From: Myxococcus eversor
Lineage (GTDB): Bacteria; Myxococcota; Myxococcia; Myxococcales; Myxococcaceae
NCBI RefSeq assembly: GCF_010894455.1
Contig: NZ_JAAIXY010000021.1
Coordinates: 62,001 to 126,000 of the forward strand
Direction of reading: 5' to 3'
DNA: 64,000 nt
Part shown: positions 52,057 to 59,584 of the stretch, piece by piece
Layout of the letters: every line of letters starts with the position of its first letter
How positions within the stretch are numbered: position 1 is the stretch's first letter
Program-made: the position numbers and the translations under genes
The notes under the pieces: model-generated
Databases searched by the model: none
The model's input: only the letters and a program-made list of their open reading frames with translations
Told to the model about the DNA's origin: nothing

Positions 52057-52092
52057 GGGCCGGCTCCCATCTTCACGAATGGGGGCCGGCCC
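52057..52092. terminator. Bidirectional terminator-like hairpin
   Basis: Arms GGGCCGGCTCCCAT (52057-52070) and ATGGGGGCCGGCCC (52079-52092) pair over 14 positions with one G-T wobble around an 8-nt loop. It lies between the convergent metacaspase and ECF sigma genes; no long T-run follows. Confidence 0.65.
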
Positions 52093-52100
52093 GACGAACC

Positions 52101-52700
52101 TCAGTCCCCCGTCCGCTTGCGCCGCCCCGACAGCCAGCGGTGGAAGCTGGCCTCGTCGCGAATCACCCCCGCCCGGACCAGCGGCTGGATGAGCCGCTTG
52201 CGGGAGCGCTCCACGATTTTGCGCACGTTCGCCGGCGTCAACTGGAGCGCCACCGCGATGTCCGCGTAGCCCTGATGGTCAACGAAGGCCAGGCGCGCGC
52301 AGGCCCGCATCTGCGGCGGCAGGGACTCCAGCAGCTTCAGCAACAACGTCTGCAGCCGCTGCTCCTCCTCTTCCGCTTCAGGCGTTGCAGCCTCCAGCTC
52401 CACGCCTTCCCCCAGCACCTCGTCGAGCGGAGTCCACCGCAACGCCAGACGCCGCCGCTCCCGCTGGAGGTCAATGCAGACATTGATGGCCACCCGACGC
52501 AAGAGCGCCCAGGGCCAGTCCGTCTGGGAGGCCCTGGACCATTGAAGCCACACACGCACCGCCGTGCGACTCAACGCATCCCGCGCCGCATCCGAATCCC
52601 CCAGCGTCCGCTCACAGACCCGCAGCAGCGCGCCCTGGTGCCGTCGCCAGAGCGCCTCGAAGGACTCGGACGCGCTCGACTCCTCTCCCTCGGTATGCAC
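52101..52700 (-). CDS. ECF-type sigma-70 family RNA polymerase sigma factor
   Basis: 199 residues from GTG 52700, which directly abuts the stop codon of the sigma-54 activator gene, so the two are co-transcribed. Region 2 (EALWRRHQGALLRVCERTLG, WPWALLRRVAINVCIDLQRE) and region 4 (LESLPPQMRACARLAFVDHQ, YADIAVALQLTPANVRKIVE) are present; region 3 is absent. The extra acidic linker (TPEAEEEEQRL) is longer than usual. No anti-sigma factor gene is adjacent. Target promoters cannot be deduced. Confidence 0.85.
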   Translation of the reverse strand: MHTEGEESSASESFEALWRRHQGALLRVCERTLGDSDAARDALSRTAVRVWLQWSRASQTDWPWALLRRVAINVCIDLQRERRRLALRWTPLDEVLGEGVELEAATPEAEEEEQRLQTLLLKLLESLPPQMRACARLAFVDHQGYADIAVALQLTPANVRKIVERSRKRLIQPLVRAGVIRDEASFHRWLSGRRKRTGD

Positions 52701-53816
52701 TCAGGCCTTCCCGAGCGTCAGGTCCACCAGGTCCGTGAAGGGCGAGGGGGACTGGCCCACCGCCTCCACGAGGGCATCCACCTTCTTCAGCTCCCGCTCG
52801 AGTGCCTTGTAGTGATTGCGATTCTTCAACAGCCGCTTGCGGCCCAGCAGCAGGAAGGCCTCCTCCCGTCCCACCTGCCGCACGGCGGTGCCGAGCACGA
52901 AGCCGCGAAAGGCATCCGCCAGGTCCAGGTCCCACGGCACGGCGGCGCGCTGGGCCTCCATCACGAAGCACGCGGATGCCACGCGCAGCGCCTCGATGAG
53001 CGAGCGCGACGTGGGCGACTCCTCGTAGCCCAGCGCCTGCATCACATGCGTGTCCCGCAGCAGGAGCGCGTCGTCCTCCTGAGACATCACCGCCAGGGAG
53101 TAGGCACGGCGGATGATGTTGTCGAGCTGCCTCAGGTTGCCCGGCCAGCTCCGGCCAAGCAGCTGCGCCTGCGCATCCGGGGACAGGAGCGCCCGGCCTT
53201 CCCGCTCCCGCTCCTGGTGTCGCCGGTCCAGCATGTACTGCGCCCAGGGAATGATTTCGTCCCGACGCGCGTCCAGCGGTGGAATCTGGATGGGGAGGAC
53301 GTTGACCCGGTAGTAGAGGTCCTCCCGGAAGCGCCCCGCCATCACCGCCTCGTGGAGGTCCACGTTCGTCCCCACGATGAAGCGCACGTCCGCGCGGTGC
53401 AGCGTGCCCTCTCCCAGCACCCGGTACGTCCGCTCCTCCAGCACATGCAGCAGCCCCGCCTGCGCGCGCAGGGAGAGCTTGTCGATTTCGTCGATGAACA
53501 ACGTGCCGCCCTTGGCGAGCGCCAGGCATCCCGGGCTGTTCTGCACCGCCCCCGTGAAGGCGCCCTTCCTCCAGCCGAAGAGCGCTCCCATCTGGAGCTC
53601 CTCCGGCACCGTCATCAAATCCAACACCTCGAAGGCGCCCTGCATCCGCCCCGAGTGCTCATGACTCCACCGCGCCAGCCTCGACTTTCCCGAGCCGGTG
53701 GGGCCGCTGATGAGGATGGTGTCCTCTTGTTGCGTGAAGACTCGCAGGACCTGAATCAGTCCGGACATGGATTCACCAATGACCGGAAGAAACGCGTCGG
53801 TTCGACTCGTCGGCAT
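52701..53816 (-). CDS. Sigma-54-dependent transcriptional activator lacking a receiver or FHA domain
   Basis: 371 residues. The AAA+ domain starts within ~15 residues of the N-terminus: Walker A GPTGSGKSRLARW, the sigma-54-contacting GAFTGA loop (RKGAFTGAVQ), Walker B GGTLFIDEIDKLSL and the sensor/arginine region GRFREDLYYRVNVLPIQIPPL. No N-terminal REC, FHA, GAF or PAS domain is present, and the C-terminal ~130 residues contain no clear Fis-type helix-turn-helix, so control must come through a partner or the C-terminal region. Divergent from the TOMM operon, in which a sigma-54-like promoter is seen. Followed directly by the ECF sigma gene. Confidence 0.85.
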   Translation of the reverse strand: MPTSRTDAFLPVIGESMSGLIQVLRVFTQQEDTILISGPTGSGKSRLARWSHEHSGRMQGAFEVLDLMTVPEELQMGALFGWRKGAFTGAVQNSPGCLALAKGGTLFIDEIDKLSLRAQAGLLHVLEERTYRVLGEGTLHRADVRFIVGTNVDLHEAVMAGRFREDLYYRVNVLPIQIPPLDARRDEIIPWAQYMLDRRHQEREREGRALLSPDAQAQLLGRSWPGNLRQLDNIIRRAYSLAVMSQEDDALLLRDTHVMQALGYEESPTSRSLIEALRVASACFVMEAQRAAVPWDLDLADAFRGFVLGTAVRQVGREEAFLLLGRKRLLKNRNHYKALERELKKVDALVEAVGQSPSPFTDLVDLTLGKA

Positions 53817-53957
53817 TCGTCCGCTCCAAACTCAAACAAGGGTGGGGGAAGCGGGGCGCACCGGCCTGCAAAACCTCATCCAGTCAAGAAACTGAACAAC
53901 CCACTTCATTCACACGCGCGTCTGGGATGAAACCGCGTGGGCCGGCGTCCCCGTGAC

Positions 53958-53984
53958 AAGCAAATGCTTGCAGCACGCAAGCAT
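53958..53984. promoter_or_regulatory. Nested inverted repeats, candidate activator binding site
   Basis: ATGCTTGC (53964-53971) and GCAAGCAT (53977-53984) form a perfect 8-bp dyad with a 5-nt spacer. The left arm also pairs with AAGCA at 53958-53962 in a second dyad. It sits ~72 bp upstream of the sigma-54-like promoter, a normal distance for an enhancer site. Confidence 0.5.
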
Positions 53985-54055
53985 CGGGGCGGCCTTCACG
54001 AGCCCGCCCCAGCGCATCCTGGCGTCAAGACTCGCGCATGAAAGTCCATGCGCCC

Positions 54056-54071
54056 TGGCGCGCGCCATGCA
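54056..54071 (+). promoter_or_regulatory. Sigma-54-like (-24/-12) promoter before TOMM operon
   Basis: TGGCGCGCGCCATGCA matches the consensus TGGCACGNNNNTTGCA with two mismatches and keeps the invariant GG and GC at the correct 10-nt spacing. Transcription would start near 54083, leaving a ~75-nt leader before the precursor ATG. Supported by the neighbouring sigma-54 activator; needs experimental mapping. Confidence 0.45.
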
Positions 54072-54158
54072 CAACGAAACGGCGGCCCTGTCGAGCGTGT
54101 CTTTCGCGTACTGGCGTCTTCATCCAGGGCCGCTCACCACTCGCAGCGAGGGCAGACC

Positions 54159-54488
54159 ATGGCGGACTTCCGCACGGCGTACTCCAAGCTCATCCAGGAT
54201 GTCTGGGCGAACCCAGGCAAGAAGGACCAGATTCAGCAGGACCCCGATTTGTTGAAGGTGTACGGCTTCGACACGATTCCCAAGTCAGTGGCCTTCACCG
54301 ACGCGTACAGCGGTGCGACGGCCACGGGCTATGACGAGCAGCTCAAGAGCTGGGACCGCAACAAGGACGGAGACATCACCCTGTTCATTCCGCCGCAGCC
54401 CACCGTGACTCCCGGCGGCACGGCGGGCGCCGCGGCCAAGGACGTCTCCGTCTGCTGCTGCTGCTGTCCGTGCTGCACCTGCACCTGA
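54159..54488 (+). CDS. TOMM RiPP precursor peptide, NHLP-type leader with octa-cysteine core
   Basis: 109 residues from ATG 54159 with GCGAGGG upstream. The leader (1-~80) follows the nitrile-hydratase-like leader (NHLP) pattern: a helix with LIQDVWANPGKKDQIQQDPD, then GFDTIPKSVAF, and a late strand DITLFIPPQP. A flexible linker PTVTPGGTAGAAAK (81-94) precedes the core DVSVCCCCCPCCTCT (95-109), with eight Cys, two Thr and one Ser able to form azoles. K94 or the G86-G87 pair are possible leader cleavage sites. It is followed at 102 bp by the cyclodehydratase gene. Unmodified, such a poly-Cys tail would be very reactive, which supports modification to thiazoles. Confidence 0.88.
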   Translation: MADFRTAYSKLIQDVWANPGKKDQIQQDPDLLKVYGFDTIPKSVAFTDAYSGATATGYDEQLKSWDRNKDGDITLFIPPQPTVTPGGTAGAAAKDVSVCCCCCPCCTCT

Positions 54489-54590
54489 AGTGCCTTGCGC
54501 ATCCCGGGGCTCGGCGGCGGCGCGCGCCACCGGGCTTCCGGTCCCCTGTCGCTCCAGCGGTGCCCACGCTTCATGTCCCGGGAGTCACGA

Positions 54591-56840
54591 ATGCTGTCGA
54601 GACCTGTCTGGAAGAGCCATTGCCGCGTGGAGCGCGTCGACGAGTCGACGGTGCTGCTGCTGCACGAGAAGGACTACCTGCTTTTGAGAGGCCGTGCCTT
54701 TCCCCTGCTGGTGCCCCTGCTGGATGGAAGACACTCGCTGCCGGAGGTCTTCGCGGCGCTCTCCTCGCGGCTGTCGCTGGTGGAGGTCTCCCACGCGCTG
54801 GAGGTCGCCGCGGAGCAGGGCTGCATCCTCGAGGGCGGCACCGACTCGCCGGAAGAGGCGCCCTTCTGGCACGCGCTCGGCGTGGACATGGCCACCGTGG
54901 CCGAGTGCCTCCAGACGCCCGTGTCCGTCGTGTGCCTGGGCGGTGCGTGGGAGGAGCGCCAGTTGGAAGCGCTGCGCGCGCAGGGACTCCGCACCGAGGG
55001 CGAGGCGGGCTTCCAGCTGGTGCTCTGCGACGACTACCTGCACCCGGCGCTCGACGCGCTCAACCGCCAGGCGCTCGCGGCGCGGCGGCCCTGGATGCTG
55101 GCGAGGCCCGTGGGCGGCACGCTCTGGCTGGGTCCCGTCTTCCGCCCCACCGTGACGGCGTGCTGGGCCTGTCTGGCGCAGCGGCTGCGCTCCAACCGGC
55201 AGCTCGAGTCCTTCCTGGAGCGGGAGCAGGGCCGTGTACAACCCCTGGTGCTGCCCACCGCGAGCCTGTCGGCGAGCACGGGCGCGGCCTTCCAGCTCGC
55301 GGCGCTGGAGGTGGCCAAGGCGCTGGTGCTCGGCCCCGAGCATCCGCTCGGAGAGCAGCTCGTCACGCTGGACCTGACGACGCTGGAGCTGGAGCGTCAC
55401 CCGCTCGTGCGCAGGCCCCAGTGTCCGGTGTGCTCCGGCGAGGAGCCCGCGTCGCGAGCGCCCCAGCCCGTCATCCCCCGGTCGTGTCCGAAGCGGTTCG
55501 ACGGCGACGGAGGCCACCGCACCCAGTCCCCCGAGGAGACCCTGGCGCGCCTGCGAAAACACGTCAGCCCCATCACCGGCGTGGTGAGAAATCTTGAAGC
55601 CCTGGGAGCGGACGGCGGCGCGGGGTTGGTCCACAGCTACGCGGCGGGCCACAACTTCGCGCTGATGCAGCAGGACCTGCGCTTCGTCCTGCTGAACCTC
55701 CGGGGCCGCAGCGGAGGCAAGGGCACGACGGACACCCAGGCGAAGGTGGGCGCGCTGTGCGAGGCCATCGAGCGCTACTCCGGCGTCTATCGGGGCGAGG
55801 AGTGGAGCCTGGTGACGAGCCTCCACGAGCTGCGGGACGACGCCATCCACCCCAACGCGCTGATGAACTTCAGCCCCGCGCAGTACGCCGGGCGCGCGGA
55901 GTGGAATGCCGCGCACCCCTCCGGCTTCCACCATGTCCCGGAGGCCTTCGACCCGGACCGGCGCATCCACTGGACGAGCGCGTGGTCCCTCACGAACGAG
56001 TGCTTCCGCCACGTGCCGAGCGCGTACTGCTCCTTCGGGCATCCGGACCTGGGCAAGGGGTTCTTCTGCACCAGCGACTCCAACGGCTGCGCGGCGGGCA
56101 ACACGCTGGAGGAGGCCATCCTCCAGGGCTTCCTGGAGCTGGTGGAGCGCGACTCGGTGGCGCTCTGGTGGTACTCGCGGACCCGGCGGCCCGCCGTGGA
56201 CCTGGACAGCGTGGACCTGCCGTACGTGCACGCGCTGCGGGAGCACTACCGGAGACTCCAGCGGGAGCTGTGGGTGCTGGACGTCACCGCGGACCTGGGC
56301 ATCCCCACGCTCGCGGCGGTGTCGCGGCGCCACGACGCGCCCGTGGAGGACATCATCGTGGGCTTCGGCGCGCACCTGGACGCGCGCGTCGCGTTGCTGC
56401 GAGCGCTCACGGAGGTGAATCAGTTCCTCCCCGCCGTGCAGCAGCGGGACGCGGAGGGCCGGACGCTCTACTGGTTCCCGGAGCGGGAGGCCGTGAACTG
56501 GTGGCTGACGGCGACGGTGGAGAACCAGCCCTACCTGCGCCCGGACCCGAGCGTCGCCGCGCGGCCCCTCGGCGCGTGCGCTGATTTGTCCTCGGGAGAC
56601 CTGAAGGTGGACGTGGAGCGCTGTGTCGCGCACGCGCGGCAGGCCGGCCTGGAGACGCTGGTGGTGGACCAGACGCAGTCCGACGTGGGGCTGCCCGTGG
56701 TCAAGGTGATGGTCCCCGGCCTGCGCCACTTCTGGAAGCGCTTCGGGCCGGGCCGGCTCTATGACGTGCCCGCGCGCCTGGGCTGGACTCCACAGCCGCT
56801 TCGGGAAGATCAGCTCAACCCCACGGGCATCTTCTTCTGA
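54591..56840 (+). CDS. Fused RRE/E1-like/YcaO cyclodehydratase (TOMM CD protein)
   Basis: 749 residues from ATG 54591, chosen for GGAG 7 nt upstream; in-frame ATGs at 54573 and 54495 are less well placed. N-terminal ~10-85: a PqqD/RRE-like leader-binding winged helix. ~90-285: E1-like scaffold with two CxxC zinc knuckles (C191/C194 in CWACLAQR, C278/C281 in CPVCSG). ~340-749: YcaO ATPase with the nucleotide-binding segments GGKGTTDTQAKVGALCEAIE and EEAILQGFLELVERDS. The C-terminus ends PTGIFF instead of the PxPxP tail of many azoline-forming YcaOs. Converts core Cys (and possibly Thr/Ser) to thiazolines/oxazolines using ATP. Confidence 0.92.
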   Translation: MLSRPVWKSHCRVERVDESTVLLLHEKDYLLLRGRAFPLLVPLLDGRHSLPEVFAALSSRLSLVEVSHALEVAAEQGCILEGGTDSPEEAPFWHALGVDMATVAECLQTPVSVVCLGGAWEERQLEALRAQGLRTEGEAGFQLVLCDDYLHPALDALNRQALAARRPWMLARPVGGTLWLGPVFRPTVTACWACLAQRLRSNRQLESFLEREQGRVQPLVLPTASLSASTGAAFQLAALEVAKALVLGPEHPLGEQLVTLDLTTLELERHPLVRRPQCPVCSGEEPASRAPQPVIPRSCPKRFDGDGGHRTQSPEETLARLRKHVSPITGVVRNLEALGADGGAGLVHSYAAGHNFALMQQDLRFVLLNLRGRSGGKGTTDTQAKVGALCEAIERYSGVYRGEEWSLVTSLHELRDDAIHPNALMNFSPAQYAGRAEWNAAHPSGFHHVPEAFDPDRRIHWTSAWSLTNECFRHVPSAYCSFGHPDLGKGFFCTSDSNGCAAGNTLEEAILQGFLELVERDSVALWWYSRTRRPAVDLDSVDLPYVHALREHYRRLQRELWVLDVTADLGIPTLAAVSRRHDAPVEDIIVGFGAHLDARVALLRALTEVNQFLPAVQQRDAEGRTLYWFPEREAVNWWLTATVENQPYLRPDPSVAARPLGACADLSSGDLKVDVERCVAHARQAGLETLVVDQTQSDVGLPVVKVMVPGLRHFWKRFGPGRLYDVPARLGWTPQPLREDQLNPTGIFF

Positions 56841-56852
56841 GGGATGGACGCG

Positions 56853-58247
56853 ATGCGACTCCATGAATCCTTCGGGCTCACGCCCGGCATCAAGGTCCAC
56901 GCGCTGGAGGATGGACGGCGCGTCGTCGCAAGTCCTCGCTTCGGCCTGGAGTTCGGAGGGCTGTCCCCCGGCGCCCTCGCCTGTCTCCAGCGCCTGGAGA
57001 CAGGCTGCACTGAGCAGTCGATGTTCGACGCCGCGGAGCCGCATGACGGGCCCGCCGCGCGCGTCCTGGTGGAGCACCTGCTCCAATCCCTCGCGCGGAA
57101 CGACTTCCTGTGCCGAACCCTGCTGATGGACGAAGCGCCGCTGGCGACGCTGCTGCCGAGCACGCCCCCCGGCCACTCGGAGCCTCGGCGGCCCGAGGCG
57201 AAGTATGTCCTCTCACGGCTCGCGTGCGTGCGTCGCGAGGACCACCAGCTCGTGGTGGAAGCGCCCGTGTCCCACGCGCGGGTGCTGCTGCATGACGCCC
57301 GCGCGGCGGCGCTCCTCCTGGCGCTGTCCTGTCCGCGCTCCTTGCCCGAGCTGACGGAGCGCGCCGCCACGCTGCCCCTGAAGGCCGTGGACCTCCTCCT
57401 GGGGATGCTCCTGGACGCGAAGGCGGTGCACGTCCCCGGGGAGGAGGACGCCCGGCTCTCGCTCTGGGAGCCGGAGGACTTGTCGTTCCACGCGCACAGC
57501 CGGCTGGGGCGGCTGCCGAGTCCCTACGGCGCCACCTATCGCTTCGAGCAGTGGATGGAGCCCCTGCCCCTGCTGAAGCCTCGGATGAGCGAGGTGGTGG
57601 TGCCGCTTCCCCGGCCCGACCTGGAGCGGCTCGCGCGGGAGGACTCGACCTTCACCGAGGTGCTGGAGCGCCGCCGCTCCCTGCGCACGTATGGCGAGCC
57701 CGCCATCAGCCTGGAGCAACTCGGCGAGCTGCTGTACCGCGCGGCGCGCACGCGGCGGGTCCTCTCCTCGGACCATGGCGAGCTGGGGGAGCGACCCTAC
57801 CCTGGCGGCGGCGCGCTGTATGAGCTGGAGCTGTACCTCGTCGTGGACCGCTGCACCGGGCTGAAGTCCGGCCTGTACCAGTACCGCTCCGGGCAACACG
57901 AGCTGTGCGAGCTGACGCCACGCACGCCCCAGGTGGAGCAGTTGCTGGAGGGGGCGTGGCACACGCTCGCGAGGGAGGGTCGGCCGCAGGTGCTCCTCGT
58001 CATCACGGCCCGCTTCCCGCGCGTCTTCTGGAAGTACCAGGCCATGGGCTACGCGCTCATCCTCAAGAACGTCGGCGTGCTGTTCCAGACGCTCTATCTG
58101 GTGGCGACCGCCATGGACCTGGCGCCGTGCGCGCTGGGTGGCGGCGACTCCGAGCTGTTCGCGCGCGCCAGTGGAATCCCGTCACGGGTCGAGGGCGCGG
58201 TGGGTGAGTTCGCGCTCGGCACTCGAGCGAAGGAGGACGTCGGATGA
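56853..58247 (+). CDS. SagB-type FMN azoline dehydrogenase
   Basis: 464 residues from ATG 56853 (GAGGG 9 nt upstream); ATG 56844 would start directly on the ribosome-binding site. N-terminal half (~1-195) is helical and partly PqqD-like, as in other TOMM SagB proteins. C-terminal nitroreductase domain: SFHAHSRLG lead-in, FTEVLERRRSLRTYG (FMN phosphate contacts), GGGALYELELYLVV, and KYQAMGYALILKNVGVLFQ with APCALGGGDSELFARASG. Oxidises azolines to aromatic azoles with FMN. Overlaps the radical SAM gene by 4 bp. Confidence 0.9.
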   Translation: MRLHESFGLTPGIKVHALEDGRRVVASPRFGLEFGGLSPGALACLQRLETGCTEQSMFDAAEPHDGPAARVLVEHLLQSLARNDFLCRTLLMDEAPLATLLPSTPPGHSEPRRPEAKYVLSRLACVRREDHQLVVEAPVSHARVLLHDARAAALLLALSCPRSLPELTERAATLPLKAVDLLLGMLLDAKAVHVPGEEDARLSLWEPEDLSFHAHSRLGRLPSPYGATYRFEQWMEPLPLLKPRMSEVVVPLPRPDLERLAREDSTFTEVLERRRSLRTYGEPAISLEQLGELLYRAARTRRVLSSDHGELGERPYPGGGALYELELYLVVDRCTGLKSGLYQYRSGQHELCELTPRTPQVEQLLEGAWHTLAREGRPQVLLVITARFPRVFWKYQAMGYALILKNVGVLFQTLYLVATAMDLAPCALGGGDSELFARASGIPSRVEGAVGEFALGTRAKEDVG

Positions 58248-59584
58248 AGGTCCTTTTGCTCTATCCCAATGCGCGCAGGGAGCTCATCGGCTGGGGAGAC
58301 CTGGGCGCCATCGCGGAGCCGCTCGCGCTCGAATACCTGGCCGCCGGGGCGCGCCAGGACGGCCACGAGGTGCGGTTGTTGGACCTGCGCCTGCATCCGC
58401 ATGACCTGATGCTGACCTTGTGGAGCTTCGAGCCCGACGTGGTGGGCGTCACGGGCTACTCCATGCATGTGCTCCGGATGCTGGAGCTGTGCCGGCAGAG
58501 CAAGGGGTTGTTGCCCAACGTCCGCACGGTGGTGGGTGGACACCATGCCACGCTGATGCCGGAGGACTTCTTCGAGCCGCAGGTGGACTGCGTCGTGAGC
58601 GGCGAGGGCGTCCGCCCCTTCCGGCGCATCCTCCAGGCGCTGGAGGCGGGCAAGGGCCTCGGGGGAATCCCAGGCGCCTGGGCACGTGACGCGGGAGACA
58701 CGTTCCGCTTCGGAGGAGCGCCGCCGCAGTTGGACATCGACGCGCTGCCCTTTCCGGACAGGAGCCTGGTGCAGGAGGACCGGGGGAGCTACTTCATCGA
58801 CTGGATGAAGCCCATCGCGCTCCTGCGCACCACGGTGGGCTGCCCCTTCCGGTGCAACTTCTGCTCGCTGTGGAAGATCATGGATGGCCGCTACTACAAG
58901 CGCGACGTCGAGCACGTCGTCGCGGAGCTGGCGACCATTCCCGAGCGGTACGTCTTCCTCGTGGATGACGAGCCCTTCGTCAACCCACGCCGCATGTGGG
59001 CCCTGGCCGAGCAGGTTGAAGCCGCGCGGATGGAGAAGGAGTTCTTCGCGTACTGCCGCATCGATTCGTTCCTGAGGGATTTGGACTTGATGCGCCGGTG
59101 GCGGGACATCGGCCTGCGGCGGGTGTTCTTCGGGCTGGAGGCGGTGCTCGACCACGAGCTGAAGGACTACAACAAGCGGCAGGCGCGCGAGCAGATTGTC
59201 CAGGGACTCCAGGCGGCCCGGGAGCTGGGCATCCACGTCTTCGCCAGCTTCATCGTCAAGCCGGAGTACACGCCCCGGGAGTTCGACCAGCTCGCGGCCT
59301 TCATCCGGGAGCACGGCGTCGACTACCCGTCCTTCACCCTGCTCACGCCGCTGCCGGGCACGCCCGCGTGCGAGTCCTTCGAAAACATCCTGGAGCGGCA
59401 GCCGAATGGCCGGCCCCAGTGGGAGCACTTCGACCTGCAGCACGCGGTGACGCGGACGCGGATGCCTCGGGAGGAGTTCATGCGGGAGTACCGCAAGCTC
59501 CAGGGCGTGTTCTCCGCGTCGTACCGCGCGGCACGCCATCCCCTCTTCCAGGACTCAGAGCCTGGGCCCCGGGTGATGCCATGA
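58244..59584 (+). CDS. B12-binding-type radical SAM enzyme
   Basis: 446 residues from ATG 58244. Residues ~1-140 are a cobalamin-binding (Rossmann-like) domain (KVLLLYPN, VVGVTGYSMHVLRMLEL, VVGGHHATLMPEDFF), without an obvious DxHxxG motif. The radical SAM [4Fe-4S] motif is C200-x3-C204-x2-C207 in TTVGCPFRCNFCSLWK. The remaining core includes VFLVDDEPFVNPRRM and GLRRVFFGLEA. B12-radical SAM methylases alkylate unactivated carbon, for example in thiazole or beta-carbon methylation of RiPPs, so core C-methylation is inferred. A Rhs-type rearrangement activity cannot be excluded. ATGA overlaps with the genes on both sides. Confidence 0.9.
   Translation: MKVLLLYPNARRELIGWGDLGAIAEPLALEYLAAGARQDGHEVRLLDLRLHPHDLMLTLWSFEPDVVGVTGYSMHVLRMLELCRQSKGLLPNVRTVVGGHHATLMPEDFFEPQVDCVVSGEGVRPFRRILQALEAGKGLGGIPGAWARDAGDTFRFGGAPPQLDIDALPFPDRSLVQEDRGSYFIDWMKPIALLRTTVGCPFRCNFCSLWKIMDGRYYKRDVEHVVAELATIPERYVFLVDDEPFVNPRRMWALAEQVEAARMEKEFFAYCRIDSFLRDLDLMRRWRDIGLRRVFFGLEAVLDHELKDYNKRQAREQIVQGLQAARELGIHVFASFIVKPEYTPREFDQLAAFIREHGVDYPSFTLLTPLPGTPACESFENILERQPNGRPQWEHFDLQHAVTRTRMPREEFMREYRKLQGVFSASYRAARHPLFQDSEPGPRVMP

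Larger units (their letters stand above)
53817..54158. promoter_or_regulatory. Divergent regulatory region between sigma-54 activator and TOMM operon
   Basis: This 342-bp region without a gene is less GC-rich than its surroundings in its first part. It contains a strong inverted-repeat cluster (53958-53984) and a sigma-54-like promoter (54056-54071) directed at the TOMM precursor gene. A frame starting upstream of 54159 in this region has no conservation and was rejected as a longer precursor. Confidence 0.6.

Noticed and set aside
54048..54158. Longer N-terminus for the TOMM precursor
   Set aside because: It would overlap the sigma-54-like promoter and add residues outside the NHLP leader pattern.
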